Assembly (NCBI RefSeq): GCF_000818395.1 | Contig: NZ_JWJG01000028.1 | Location: forward strand, 1,302,212-1,366,211 | Direction: 5' to 3' | Length of the DNA stretch: 64,000 nt | Source of the DNA: Noviherbaspirillum autotrophicum | GTDB taxonomy: Bacteria > Pseudomonadota > Gammaproteobacteria > Burkholderiales > Burkholderiaceae_D | Shown: positions 27,135 through 36,166 of the stretch, one piece after another | Layout of the letters: every line of letters begins with the position of its first letter | How positions within the stretch are numbered: position 1 is the first letter of the stretch | The notes under the pieces: model-generated | What the model saw: only the letters and a program-made list of their open reading frames with translations | Told to the model about the DNA's origin: nothing | Databases searched by the model: none | Position numbers and translations under genes: made by a program

Positions 27135-29984
27135 ATGTCCGAACAAAAGAACAAGTATCCGGTCAACCTGACCGAAACCGCATTCCCGATGCGCGGCGAC
27201 CTTGCCAAGCGCGAGCCGAAATGGGTGAAGGAGTGGCAAGAGAAGAAGATTTACCAGCGCATCCGCAAGGCATCCGCCGGCCGCCCGAAATTCATCCTGC
27301 ATGACGGCCCGCCGTATGCAAACGGCGACATCCACATCGGCCACGCGGTCAACAAGATTCTCAAGGACATGATCGTCAAGGCACGCAACATGGCGGGCTT
27401 TGACGCGCAATACGTGCCGGGCTGGGACTGCCACGGCATGCCGATCGAGATCCAGATCGAAAAGCAGTACGGCAAGCACCTGTCGACCGCCGAGGTGCAG
27501 GCCAAGTCGCGCGCCTATGCGAGCGAGCAGATCGAGCGCCAGAAGAAGGATTTCATCCGCCTCGGCGTGCTGGGCGAATGGGACCGCCCGTACAAGACCA
27601 TGGATTTCAGCAATGAAGCCGACGAGATCCGCGTGCTGGGCAAGATCCTGGAAAAGGGTTATGTGTATCGCGGCTTGAAGCCGGTGAACTGGTGCTTCGA
27701 CTGCGGCTCCGCGCTCGCAGAAGCGGAAGTCGAATACCAGGACAAGCGCGACCCGGCGATCGACGTCGGTTTCCCGTTTGCAGAACCGGACAAGATCGCG
27801 CATGCATTTGGACTGGACAAGCTGCCGACCGATAAGGGCTACGCGGTAATCTGGACCACCACGCCGTGGACCATTCCCGCCAACCAAGCGCTGAACGTGC
27901 ATCCGGAACATCGCTACGCACTGGTGCAGACCGAGCGTAACGGCGAAACCATCCTGCTGCTGCTCGCGGTGGAACTGGTCGCCTCCAGCCTGCAGCGCTA
28001 TGGACTGGAAGGCAAGATCATTGCGACTGCCAGCGGCGAAGCATTGTCGCTGCTGAAGTTCAGGCACCCGTTCGCGAACGCCGACAAGGGCTACGACCGC
28101 TATTCGCCGATCTATGTGAGCGACTATGTGACGCTCGACACCGGCACCGGCATCGTGCACTCCTCGCCGGCTTATGGCGTGGACGACTTCATCTCGTGCA
28201 AGAAGCACGGCATGAAGGATGACGAAATCCTGAATCCGGTGATGGGCGATGGCAAGTACGCATCCTGGCTGCCCTTCTTCGGCGGCATGACGATCTGGGA
28301 AGCGTCGAAGCCAATCTGCGCCAAACTGGAGGAAGTCGGCTCGCTATTCAAACTGGTGATGTTCGACCACAGCTACATGCACTGCTGGCGCCACAAGACG
28401 CCGATCATCTATCGCGCCACCTCGCAATGGTTCGCCGGCATGGACGTGACCCCGAAAGACGGCGGCCCGACGCTGCGCGAAACGGCGCTGGCCGGCGTGG
28501 AAGCGACCGCCTTCTTCCCGAGCTGGGGCAAGGCGCGCCTGCACGGCATGATCGCCAACCGCCCGGACTGGACCCTGTCGCGCCAGCGCCAGTGGGGGGT
28601 GCCGATGGCCTTCTTCGTGCACAAGGAAACCGGCGAGCTGCATCCGAGGACAAAGGAATTGCTGGAAGCTGTCGCCAAGCTGGTCGAAAAGAACGGCATC
28701 GAAGCCTGGCAGGCACTCGATCCGAAGGAACTGCTCGGCGACGAAGCCGACATGTACGTGAAGAACAAGGACACGCTCGACGTCTGGTTCGACTCCGGCT
28801 CCACCCACCAGACGGTGCTGCGCGGCTCGCATGCGGAGCAATCGCACTTCCCGGCCGACCTGTACCTGGAAGGCTCGGACCAGCACCGCGGCTGGTTCCA
28901 TTCGTCGCTCCTGACCTCGTCCATGACCGACGGCCGCCCGCCTTACAAAGCGTTGCTCACGCACGGCTTCGTGGTCGATGGCGAAGGCAAGAAGATGTCC
29001 AAGTCCAAGGGCAACGTGGTCGCGCCGCAGAAGGTGTCGGACACGCTGGGCGCGGACATCCTGCGCCTGTGGGTGGCATCGACCGACTATTCCGGCGAGC
29101 TGTCGATCTCGGACGAGATCCTCAAGCGCGTGGTGGAAGCCTATCGCCGCATCCGCAACACGCTGCGCTTTTTGCTTGCAAACACCTCGGATTTCGATCC
29201 GGCCAAGGATGCGGTGCCGGTGTCGGAACTGCTGGAAATCGACCGCTACGCCATCGCGCGCATGGCCGAACTGCAGCGCGAAATCCTGCAGCACTTCGAG
29301 GGATACGAATTCCATCCGGTGGTCGCCAAGCTGCAGATGTACTGCTCGGAAGACCTGGGCGGCTTCTATCTCGACATTCTGAAGGATCGCCTGTACACCA
29401 GCGGCACGACCTCGGCCGCGCGCCGCTCGGCGCAGACCGCGCTGTGGCATATCACGCACGCCTTGCTGCGCGTGATGGCACCGATGCTGTCGTTTACTAC
29501 CGAGGAAGCATGGGCGGTCTTCGCCGGGAAGGACGCCTACGAGCAAAGCGGCGAAACCATTTTCACGCAGACCTATTACGCGCTGCCGGAAGTGGCCGAC
29601 GCCGCTGCCCTGCTCGCCAAGTACGCGGCGCTGCGCGAGCTGCGCACCGAGGTGACCAAGCAGCTGGAGGAAGTGCGCGTGGCCGGCGGCATCGGTTCTT
29701 CTCTGCAGGCCGAAGTCGAAATCAAGGCCAGCGGCGACAAGTACGCCTTACTGAACAGCCTCGGCGACGACCTGAAGTTCGTGTTCATCACCTCGCAGGC
29801 GAAGGTGACGCAAGTCGCCGGCGAAGCAGAGGAAGGCGTCGTCGTCACGCCGTCGGCGCACCAGAAATGCGAGCGCTGCTGGCACTACCGCGCGGATGTC
29901 GGCGCGCATGCCGATCATCCGGGCATTTGCGGTCGCTGCGTGAGCAACCTGTTCGGCAGCGGCGAAGCGCGCAAGGTCGCGTAA
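27135..29984 (+). CDS. ileS: Isoleucyl-tRNA synthetase
   Basis: 949-residue class I synthetase. The HIGH motif is in [15 protein letters not shown] (near residue 58) and KMSKS is at residues 620-624 ([11 protein letters not shown]). The CP1 editing domain has [12 protein letters not shown], and the C-terminal zinc finger has KCERCWHYR (about residue 912) and CGRCVSN. These features mark the bacterial type 1 enzyme, the kind usually sensitive to mupirocin. ATG 27135 ([19 protein letters not shown]) is chosen. Located between ribF and lspA. No T-box-like leader is expected or seen. Secure. Confidence 0.97.
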   Translation: MSEQKNKYPVNLTETAFPMRGDLAKREPKWVKEWQEKKIYQRIRKASAGRPKFILHDGPPYANGDIHIGHAVNKILKDMIVKARNMAGFDAQYVPGWDCHGMPIEIQIEKQYGKHLSTAEVQAKSRAYASEQIERQKKDFIRLGVLGEWDRPYKTMDFSNEADEIRVLGKILEKGYVYRGLKPVNWCFDCGSALAEAEVEYQDKRDPAIDVGFPFAEPDKIAHAFGLDKLPTDKGYAVIWTTTPWTIPANQALNVHPEHRYALVQTERNGETILLLLAVELVASSLQRYGLEGKIIATASGEALSLLKFRHPFANADKGYDRYSPIYVSDYVTLDTGTGIVHSSPAYGVDDFISCKKHGMKDDEILNPVMGDGKYASWLPFFGGMTIWEASKPICAKLEEVGSLFKLVMFDHSYMHCWRHKTPIIYRATSQWFAGMDVTPKDGGPTLRETALAGVEATAFFPSWGKARLHGMIANRPDWTLSRQRQWGVPMAFFVHKETGELHPRTKELLEAVAKLVEKNGIEAWQALDPKELLGDEADMYVKNKDTLDVWFDSGSTHQTVLRGSHAEQSHFPADLYLEGSDQHRGWFHSSLLTSSMTDGRPPYKALLTHGFVVDGEGKKMSKSKGNVVAPQKVSDTLGADILRLWVASTDYSGELSISDEILKRVVEAYRRIRNTLRFLLANTSDFDPAKDAVPVSELLEIDRYAIARMAELQREILQHFEGYEFHPVVAKLQMYCSEDLGGFYLDILKDRLYTSGTTSAARRSAQTALWHITHALLRVMAPMLSFTTEEAWAVFAGKDAYEQSGETIFTQTYYALPEVADAAALLAKYAALRELRTEVTKQLEEVRVAGGIGSSLQAEVEIKASGDKYALLNSLGDDLKFVFITSQAKVTQVAGEAEEGVVVTPSAHQKCERCWHYRADVGAHADHPGICGRCVSNLFGSGEARKVA

Positions 29985-29990
29985 TCTCCC

Positions 29991-30019
29991 GCCGCACCGG
30001 ACAACTTGTCCGGTGCGGC
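29991..30019 (+). other. Strong hairpin between ileS and lspA
   Basis: GCCGCACCGGACA (29991-30003) pairs perfectly with TGTCCGGTGCGGC (30007-30019) leaving a 3-nt loop. No T-run follows, so it is not a standard terminator. It fills almost the whole gap between the ileS stop and the lspA ATG and may be an RNA processing or stability element within the operon. Confidence 0.5.
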
Positions 30020-30038
30020 AACTCAACATCACCATTAC

Positions 30039-30548
30039 ATGGCCACAAAAAAGAAAACCTCATTCGCCTCATCCGGCAGCAACGCCGGCATGGCCCCCTG
30101 GCTCGGCATTGCCGCCATCATCGTCCTGATCGACCAGATCACCAAGGTCACGATCAGCAAGCTGTTCGTGTTCGGCGAGTCGCGCCCGGTCACTTCATTC
30201 TTCAATCTGGTGCTGGCGTATAACAAGGGCGCCGCATTCAGCTTCCTTGCCGCCGCCTCCGGCTGGCAGCGCTACCTGTTTACCGCCATCGCGCTCGCCG
30301 CCGTCATCTTCATCATCTACCTGCTCAAGCGCCACGCCGGGCAGCGCCTGTTCTGCTGGGCGCTGGCGCTGATTTTGGGCGGTGCCATCGGCAATGTGAT
30401 CGACCGCACGATCTACGGCCACGTGATCGACTTCCTGGATTTCTACGTCGGCAACTGGCACTGGCCTGCCTTCAACGTCGCTGACATGGCGATCACCGGC
30501 GGCGCCGCGCTGTTTGTGTTCGACGAATTGCGACGCGTCGGAAAATAA
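30039..30548 (+). CDS. lspA: Lipoprotein signal peptidase (signal peptidase II)
   Basis: 169-residue inner-membrane aspartic protease that cleaves prolipoproteins before the lipidated cysteine. Four membrane helices are apparent; the two catalytic aspartates are Asp122 in NVIDRTIYG and Asp149 in [11 protein letters not shown] 30039 (MATKKKTSF) is chosen; 11 in-frame codons upstream fall in the hairpin region. Part of ribF-ileS-lspA. A substrate candidate, the M48-like lipoprotein, lies 2 kb downstream. Secure. Confidence 0.95.
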   Translation: MATKKKTSFASSGSNAGMAPWLGIAAIIVLIDQITKVTISKLFVFGESRPVTSFFNLVLAYNKGAAFSFLAAASGWQRYLFTAIALAAVIFIIYLLKRHAGQRLFCWALALILGGAIGNVIDRTIYGHVIDFLDFYVGNWHWPAFNVADMAITGGAALFVFDELRRVGK

Positions 30549-30568
30549 GACAACACAAGGGGGGCGTT

Positions 30569-31759
30569 ATGGATCTCGCTGGTAAAAAAATCGTTCTCGG
30601 CATGAGCGGAGGCATCGCCTGCTACAAGGTGGCCGAACTCACGCGCGGCCTGACCAAGGAAGGCGCGTCGGTGCAGGTCGTGATGACCCAGGCCGCCACC
30701 CAGTTCATCACGCCGGTGACGATGCAGGCCCTGTCCGGCAAGCACGTCTTTACCGACCAGTGGGATGCGCGCATTCCCAACAACATGCCGCACATCGATC
30801 TGACACGCGATGTCGATGCGATGGTGATCTCGCCCTGCTCCGCCGATTTCATGTTCAAGCTGGCGCACGGCGCCTGCGACGATTTGCTGTCGACCTTGTG
30901 CGTGGCGCGCCCGATGAGCTTGCCGCTGATGATCGCGCCGGCGATGAACGTGGAGATGTGGCAGAACGCCGCCACGCAGCGCAATGTGGCGCAGCTCAAG
31001 GCCGACGGCATCGCCATCCTCGGCCCCGATGCCGGCGACCAGGCCTGCGGCGAAACCGGCATGGGACGCATGCTGGAGCCGGAACAGCTGCTGGAAGAAA
31101 TCGTCGCCTCATTCCATCGCAAGGTCCTTGCCGGCAAGCGCGTGCTGGTGACCGCCGGCCCGACGTTCGAGCCGATCGATCCGGTACGCGGCATCACCAA
31201 CCTGTCGTCCGGCAAAATGGGCTACGCAATCGCCCGCGCCGCGCGCGAAGCCGGCGCCGAAGTGACGCTGGTGTCGGGCCCGACTGCGCTGACGACGCCG
31301 TACGGCGTACATCGCATCAATGTGCAGACGGCCCAGCAGATGCATGACGTGGTGATCTCGCATATCCGCGACGAAGATGTGTTCATCGCCGTCGCTGCGG
31401 TGGCCGACTGGAAGGTGGTCAACGCCAGCGAGCAGAAGCTTAAGAAGAACACTGAAGGCGACGCGCCGCAACTGCAGTTCGAGCAGAACCCGGACATACT
31501 GGCCGAGGTCGCGGCGCTGCCGCACAAGCCATTCTGCGTCGGTTTTGCGGCCGAGTCGGAAAATCTGCTGCAGTACGGCGAAGAAAAGCGCAGGAAGAAA
31601 GGCATTCCTCTCCTGGTCGGCAATATCGGGCATCAGACCTTCGGCAAGGATGACAACGAACTCGTGCTGTTCGACGAACGCGGACACCGCCGCCTGCCGC
31701 TGGCAAGCAAGCAGAACCTGGCACGCCAGCTGATCGCTGAAATCGCCGAGCGGCTCTGA
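30569..31759 (+). CDS. coaBC: Bifunctional phosphopantothenoylcysteine decarboxylase/synthetase
   Basis: 396-residue enzyme of coenzyme A synthesis (Dfp). The N-terminal CoaC flavoprotein half has GMSGGIACYK, the HIDLTRDVDAMVISPCSAD region and the substrate-binding APAMNVEMW; the C-terminal CoaB half starts near residue 190 with the GPTFEPIDPVRGITNLSSGK nucleotide-binding motif. A GGGGGG-type ribosome site precedes ATG 30569. It lies 20 bp after lspA and is followed by dut, a common pairing. Secure. Confidence 0.95.
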   Translation: MDLAGKKIVLGMSGGIACYKVAELTRGLTKEGASVQVVMTQAATQFITPVTMQALSGKHVFTDQWDARIPNNMPHIDLTRDVDAMVISPCSADFMFKLAHGACDDLLSTLCVARPMSLPLMIAPAMNVEMWQNAATQRNVAQLKADGIAILGPDAGDQACGETGMGRMLEPEQLLEEIVASFHRKVLAGKRVLVTAGPTFEPIDPVRGITNLSSGKMGYAIARAAREAGAEVTLVSGPTALTTPYGVHRINVQTAQQMHDVVISHIRDEDVFIAVAAVADWKVVNASEQKLKKNTEGDAPQLQFEQNPDILAEVAALPHKPFCVGFAAESENLLQYGEEKRRKKGIPLLVGNIGHQTFGKDDNELVLFDERGHRRLPLASKQNLARQLIAEIAERL

Positions 31760-31843
31760 GCGGCGCCAATTCAACCTGTACAACCTGTATCTTTTTGTAA
31801 TCCGGCGCCTGCGCAGCACGTGCCAGACTTTATCCTTTACCCC

Positions 31844-32293
31844 ATGAAAACCGTTGACGTCAAAATCCTCGATCCGCGCATGAAAGAACAGCTTCCTGCC
31901 TATGCCACCATCGGCAGCGCGGGTCTCGACCTGCGCGCCTGCATCGATGCACCGATCACCATCAAGCCGGGCGAGACGCATCTGATTCCAACCGGGCTGG
32001 CGATTCACATTGGCGATCCCGGTTATGCGGCGATGATCCTGCCGCGCAGCGGCATGGGCCACAAGCATGGGATTGTGCTCGGAAACCTGGTGGGCCTGAT
32101 CGACTCGGATTATCAAGGACAGTTGATGGTCTCCACCTGGAATCGCGGACAGACCGACTTTACGCTGAATCCGATGGAGCGATTGGCCCAGCTGGTCATT
32201 GTCCCAGTGCTGCAGGTAGGCTTTAATGTGGTCGAGGAATTCGACAGCAGCGAACGCGGCGCCGGCGGTTTCGGCAGCACCGGAAAACACTAA
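31844..32293 (+). CDS. dut: Deoxyuridine 5'-triphosphate nucleotidohydrolase (dUTPase)
   Basis: 149-residue trimeric enzyme that hydrolyses dUTP to dUMP, keeping uracil out of DNA. The five dUTPase motifs are recognisable, including [10 protein letters not shown] (motif 1), [10 protein letters not shown] (motif 2), [11 protein letters not shown] (motif 3, catalytic Asp) and the C-terminal [11 protein letters not shown] (motif 5). ATG 31844 ([13 protein letters not shown]) is preferred over a GTG eight codons upstream. Secure. Confidence 0.95.
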   Translation: MKTVDVKILDPRMKEQLPAYATIGSAGLDLRACIDAPITIKPGETHLIPTGLAIHIGDPGYAAMILPRSGMGHKHGIVLGNLVGLIDSDYQGQLMVSTWNRGQTDFTLNPMERLAQLVIVPVLQVGFNVVEEFDSSERGAGGFGSTGKH

Positions 32294-32309
32294 TCTGGAA
32301 GGAAACTGG

Positions 32310-33431
32310 ATGCCAGGCCTGAATCGACTTGTTTTGCCACGTCTGAAACGCTCTCTCTTCACCATGCGCTTGCCGGCGCTAGGCGCTGCCCTGCTGCTGG
32401 CAGCCTGCGCCACGACTGTCGCGCCTCCCCCTGGCGAGCAGCGGCCAGCGGAACCGGGCAAGCCGGCCGCACCGGGCGTACCCGTCGCACCCAGTGTGAG
32501 TGCGACGGAGCAGGATGGCTTGCGCACGCTGGTGGGAATGCAGGACCGGCTCTATCGCGTGGCCGCTCCGCTGCTGGTGAACAATACCGATTTGTGCCGC
32601 AGCCATGCGCGCAACCTGCTCGGCTTCACCGCAAAGAACAAGTACTCGTATTCGGCCGAATTCGTGAATGCAGCGCAAAAGCTGTTGGGACTGGGCGACC
32701 GCCTGCAGGTGGTCGGCGTGCTTCCCGGCGGCGGGGCCATGCGCGCGGGCGTGCGACGCGGCGACGAACTAATGGCGGTGGACGACAAGGCGATGCCGGA
32801 GGGCGAAAACGCCGAGCGCCAGGCGGCCGCCATTCTGGCGCCGCTGGTCACCGGCCGCACCAAGGTCAAGATGACGGTGGTGCGCAACGGCTCCAGCATG
32901 ACGCTCACCGTGCCCCTGACCTATGCCTGCGCGTACGGCATCGAGCTCGGCAACACCGACAATGTCACCGCCTATGCGGACGGACATCGCGTGCTGATCA
33001 CGCGCGGCATGATGAACTTCGCCTCCTCCGATGAAGAACTGGCTTACGTGCTGGCCAAGGAACTTTCGCACAACGCACTGTCGCATGCGAGCAGGCAGCG
33101 CATGAATTCGACTATCGGCGGCATCATCGACAACCTGGTGCGCATGCACCCGGACATGAGCACGATGGCCGGGCTGGCAGGTGTACGGCCGATGCCGGAA
33201 GACCTGGACGGCATGGCCGACAAACTATCGCTCTACATGCTGGCGCGCGCCGGCTACAACATCGATCGCGTTGTGCCGTTCTGGCAGCGTCTGTCCAGCC
33301 AGTACCCGGCCAGCATGCTCAACAGCTATACGGCCATGCATCCTTCGACCGAAAAGCGGATCGCCGCAATGGAAAAAGCAATCAAGGACATCAAAGCCAA
33401 GCAATCCGCCAAGCGCCCGCTGCTCCCGTAA
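32310..33431 (+). CDS. M48-like lipoprotein with PDZ domain and altered HExxH (KELSH)
   Basis: 373 residues with a GGAAGGAAA ribosome site before ATG 32310. The lipobox LLLAAC (cysteine about residue 33) predicts an outer-membrane or periplasmic lipoprotein; an in-frame ATG at 32364 would give a shorter signal peptide. A PDZ-like segment follows (about 130-190: GVLPGGGAMRAGVRRGDEL), inserted before an M48-type helix DEELAYVLAKELSHNALSH. M48 peptidases have HExxH there; here the first zinc-binding histidine is lysine, so proteolysis is doubtful. The C-terminal ADKLSLYMLARAGYN and HPSTEKRI keep the M48 pattern. Possibly a scaffold or chaperone in envelope maintenance. Fold fairly sure, activity not. 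Confidence 0.8.
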   Translation: MPGLNRLVLPRLKRSLFTMRLPALGAALLLAACATTVAPPPGEQRPAEPGKPAAPGVPVAPSVSATEQDGLRTLVGMQDRLYRVAAPLLVNNTDLCRSHARNLLGFTAKNKYSYSAEFVNAAQKLLGLGDRLQVVGVLPGGGAMRAGVRRGDELMAVDDKAMPEGENAERQAAAILAPLVTGRTKVKMTVVRNGSSMTLTVPLTYACAYGIELGNTDNVTAYADGHRVLITRGMMNFASSDEELAYVLAKELSHNALSHASRQRMNSTIGGIIDNLVRMHPDMSTMAGLAGVRPMPEDLDGMADKLSLYMLARAGYNIDRVVPFWQRLSSQYPASMLNSYTAMHPSTEKRIAAMEKAIKDIKAKQSAKRPLLP

Positions 33432-33443
33432 TCCCTTCTCCCG

Positions 33444-33480
33444 CATCGCGCGCAGCGCCGGCTGGCGGCTGCGCGCGATG
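33444..33480 (+). terminator. Long GC hairpin after the M48-like gene
   Basis: A perfect 12-bp stem CATCGCGCGCAG / CTGCGCGCGATG (33444-33455, 33469-33480) encloses a second small stem (CGCC/GGCG). It starts 12 bp after the stop codon. No T-run follows, so factor-independent termination is uncertain. Confidence 0.45.
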
Positions 33481-33676
33481 CTGCCGGCGCCGCTCCTGCG
33501 GCCCTTCAATCGGACCCAGGCAGCTTTTTCATGCCCGGGTCACCAAGCCCCCCCCTCCTCCGTCTGAGACGAAGCGCTGCCTGCTTTGCCTATAGAACAT
33601 CAATCCTGCCCCTGCACAAATTGCACCGCCGTTTCGAGCCAATGGCAAAAAGTGTTTCCTGACACTAGTAAATATA

Positions 33677-33695
33677 AATAAGAATTGTTATCATT
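33677..33695 (+). promoter_or_regulatory. Putative Fur box upstream of the ftr operon
   Basis: In an AT-rich island about 60 bp before ftrA, the 19-bp stretch AATAAGAATTGTTATCATT matches the classical Fur consensus at about 12 of 19 positions on the reverse strand (by eye). TTGTTA (33686-33691) and TAAAAA 17 bp later form a possible promoter that the box would cover. Fur repression when iron is plentiful fits the iron-uptake genes downstream. The rest of the 33432-33757 gap holds only the hairpin above. Confidence 0.6.
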
Positions 33696-33757
33696 TAAAA
33701 AGATTCATAAAAAATATTCTTTTTAAATAGCAACTTTCGTATCAGCAAGGAGCTCGC

Positions 33758-34315
33758 ATGTTTTCCGCATTGGTCCCCACCCCGGTCAAAAGAATCATTC
33801 TGGCGCTCGCCGCTGCCACAGCAGTGAATGCTTACGCGGTCGAATATCCGATCGGCGCTCCGCAACAGCGTTTCGGCATGGAAATCGCAGCAGTCTACCT
33901 GCAGCCCGTGGTGATGGAACCGGACGGCATGATGAAGAAGGCGGAGGAGTCGGATATCCATATCGAAGCCGATATCAAGGCCATGGCCGGCAATCCGAAC
34001 GGCTTCGAGGAAGGCGCCTGGATTCCCTACCTGATCGTGCAGTATGAGGTGAGCAAGGCTGGCTCCAGCCAGAAGGTCAGCGGCGAATTCATGCCGATGG
34101 TGGCCAATGACGGTCCGCACTACGGCGACAACGTCAAGCTGTTCGGCCCCGGCAAATACCACGTCAAATACACGATCCTGCCGCCGTCCGAAAACAAGCA
34201 TGCGCACTTCGGCCGCCATACCGACCGCCTCACCGGCGTGCGCCCGTGGTTCAAGCCGTTCGACGTCGAATACGACTTCACCTACGTCGGCATCGGCAAG
34301 AAGGGCGGATATTGA
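33758..34315 (+). CDS. ftrA: Periplasmic iron-binding protein FtrA/P19 (Tp34 family)
   Basis: 185 residues with a signal peptide ending near NAYA (about residue 27) and an AAGGAG ribosome site. The mature part is the P19/FetP/Tp34 immunoglobulin-like domain, with MEIAAVYLQPVVMEP, ESDIHIEADIKA and the KHAHFGRHTD histidine cluster; these Met/His/Glu residues bind copper and iron in the family. It acts in the periplasm to hand ferrous/ferric iron to the FtrB-FtrC-FtrD system, known from Bordetella and Brucella. First gene of the operon behind a Fur-like box; the porin gene follows after 2 bp. Good confidence. Confidence 0.9.
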   Translation: MFSALVPTPVKRIILALAAATAVNAYAVEYPIGAPQQRFGMEIAAVYLQPVVMEPDGMMKKAEESDIHIEADIKAMAGNPNGFEEGAWIPYLIVQYEVSKAGSSQKVSGEFMPMVANDGPHYGDNVKLFGPGKYHVKYTILPPSENKHAHFGRHTDRLTGVRPWFKPFDVEYDFTYVGIGKKGGY

Positions 34316-34317
34316 GA

Positions 34318-35805
34318 ATGCGCGCCCTGCCACAACTGAAACCGATGGCGTTGGCGGCTGCGCTGCTGTGCAGCGTGGGCAGCGCAGCCGCTGCGCCGAC
34401 CCAGGCGGAACTGATCAGAATGCTGGAAAAGCTCAACCAGCGCGTGGAACGGCTGGAGCAGCGCAACGCGGATCTGGAGCGCGCGTTGCGCGACAGCCGC
34501 GCGCAGCCGCAGACGGCACAGTCCACAGTCGAGCAGCGCCTGCAGACGTTGGAACAGCAGCAGGAGCACATCGCCAAAGGCCTTGAGAACGACACCATCA
34601 GCGAAAAGGAGCCGGAACTTGTCAGCCGCCTGAAAGCGGTCGAGATGCAGTCGGCCGGCATGCTGGCGACCGCGCGCAAGATGGGCGTGCTCGATGGCAT
34701 CAGCGCCGGTCTGAGCCTGACCACGGTGGCGCACAAGCCCTACGGCGTGGACGGCGCCAACAGCGAGCTGAATTACCGCGCGGATGCCTATGTCAGCCTG
34801 CCGCTGGCGCGTGTCGGCGACGTCGAACAAAAAGTGTTCGCGCAATTCCGCCTCGGCCAGGGCATCGGCCTGAACGACCTGCCGGTCTTTTCCCGGCCAA
34901 ATGCGACCGCCTTCCGCCTGCAGGGCGGATTGCGCGCCGACGACTCGGTCGCCCTGCTGGCGCAAGCCTGGTACCAGGCCGACATCCCGCTGCCGTTGGG
35001 CGGCTTCAAGCCGCGCTCGAAGGAAACGCTGACCGTCAACTTCGGCAAGATGGACCCGTTCGTCTTCTTCGACCAGAACGCGGCCGCCGGCGATGAAACG
35101 CGCCAGTTCATGAATACGGTGTTCGTCCACAATCCGCTGCTCGATGCCGGTGGCGATATCGGGGTGGACGCCAACGGCTTTACGCCCGGCCTGCGCCTGT
35201 CATACAGCAACATCACCAGCAAGCCGCAGAGCTGGCGCGTGTCGCTGGGCATGTTCGGCGCCGGCGAGAAGGGCTCGAACTACGAGCGCAGCCTGACCTC
35301 GCCGCTGCTGATGCTGCAGGCGGAAACCGAGCAGCGTCTGTTTGACGGCCTGCCCGGCAGCTACCGTATCTACACATGGAGCAACCCGCAAGCCATCCAT
35401 TTCGACAGCAGCGTGGCTGGAACGGAACACCACACTGGCTGGGGCGTTTCGGCCGACCAGCGGGTCGGCGACGGCGTCACCCTGTTCGGCCGCTACGGCC
35501 AGCAGATGCAGGGCCATGTGCGCTTTGATCATGCGCTCACGCTCGGTGCGGAAGTAAACGGCTCGTACTGGAATCGTGGCGGCGACAGCCTCGGCCTGGC
35601 CGGTGGCTTCTTGAAGACCAGTCAGGCTTATCGCGGCGCCACCGGTGCAGCCAATGGCGAGCGCGTGGCCGAGCTGTACTACCGCTACCGCATCAGCAGG
35701 CAGTTCGAACTGTCGCCGAACATGCAGTACATCGGAAACCCCGGCGGCGACAGCAGTGCCGCCGCCATCAAGATGCTCGGGCTGCGCGCCCAGCTCAGTT
35801 ACTAA
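34318..35805 (+). CDS. Outer-membrane porin-like protein, OprB-like with N-terminal coiled coil, in the iron operon
   Basis: 495 residues. A signal peptide (MRALPQLKPMALAAALLCSV, cleaved about at AAA) precedes a heptad-rich coiled coil (about residues 35-110: MLEKLNQRVERLEQRNADLE) and a beta-rich barrel region of alternating hydrophobic strands that ends in the aromatic LSY, as expected of an outer-membrane barrel. The segment EETLTVNFGKMDPFVFFDQN-like (here KETLTVNFGKMDPFVFFDQN) and HHTGWGVSADQRVGDG resemble OprB-type porins. ATG 34318 starts 2 bp after ftrA and its stop overlaps the next gene's frame, so it is within the ftr operon and may bring iron or a complex across the outer membrane (inference). 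Confidence 0.78.
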   Translation: MRALPQLKPMALAAALLCSVGSAAAAPTQAELIRMLEKLNQRVERLEQRNADLERALRDSRAQPQTAQSTVEQRLQTLEQQQEHIAKGLENDTISEKEPELVSRLKAVEMQSAGMLATARKMGVLDGISAGLSLTTVAHKPYGVDGANSELNYRADAYVSLPLARVGDVEQKVFAQFRLGQGIGLNDLPVFSRPNATAFRLQGGLRADDSVALLAQAWYQADIPLPLGGFKPRSKETLTVNFGKMDPFVFFDQNAAAGDETRQFMNTVFVHNPLLDAGGDIGVDANGFTPGLRLSYSNITSKPQSWRVSLGMFGAGEKGSNYERSLTSPLLMLQAETEQRLFDGLPGSYRIYTWSNPQAIHFDSSVAGTEHHTGWGVSADQRVGDGVTLFGRYGQQMQGHVRFDHALTLGAEVNGSYWNRGGDSLGLAGGFLKTSQAYRGATGAANGERVAELYYRYRISRQFELSPNMQYIGNPGGDSSAAAIKMLGLRAQLSY

Positions 35806-35816
35806 TGAGGTTCGTC

Positions 35817-36152
35817 ATGCCACGTCTTGCCTGCCGGCTGCTCGCCGCCGTCCTGCTGTTGGCCAGCGCCGGTGCGCTGGCCCAGGAACTCCCGACCTTC
35901 AATCTGCTGATCCGCGACGGCCATTTTGTTCCGGAGACCATCGAGGTTCCGGCCAATACGAAATTCAAGCTGCAAATCCGCAACGAAGGCCCGGGCGCGG
36001 AGGAATTCGAAAGCGTCGAGCTGCGCAAGGAAAAGGTGCTGGCGCCGGGCGCATCCAGCTTCCTGATCTTCCAGCCGCTCAAGGCTGGCACGTACAAGTT
36101 CTTTGGCGAATTCCATCCGCAGACCGCGCAAGGCAAGTTCATCGCAAAATAA
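35817..36152 (+). CDS. ftrB: Periplasmic cupredoxin-domain protein FtrB
   Basis: 111 residues: a signal peptide ending ALAQ (about residue 23) and a single cupredoxin-like domain with LLIRDGHFVPETIEVPANTKF, NEGPGAEEFESVELRKEKVL and the C-terminal GTYKFFGEFHPQTAQG. Standard copper ligands are only partly kept (the usual Cys is absent), as in the FtrB group that is thought to help oxidise ferrous iron before FTR1 uptake. ATG 35817 has a GAGG site 6 bp upstream; an ATG at 35805 overlaps the porin stop and is less well placed. Within the ftr operon. Good confidence for family, moderate for mechanism. Confidence 0.85.
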   Translation: MPRLACRLLAAVLLLASAGALAQELPTFNLLIRDGHFVPETIEVPANTKFKLQIRNEGPGAEEFESVELRKEKVLAPGASSFLIFQPLKAGTYKFFGEFHPQTAQGKFIAK

Positions 36153-36166
36153 GGCAAGGAGCAGCC

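Noticed and set aside
33432..33676. A small gene in the gap between the M48-like gene and the Fur box
   Set aside because: A frame is open from 33181 across the stop, but it is a shifted reading of the lipoprotein gene; no start, ribosome site or motif supports a separate gene.
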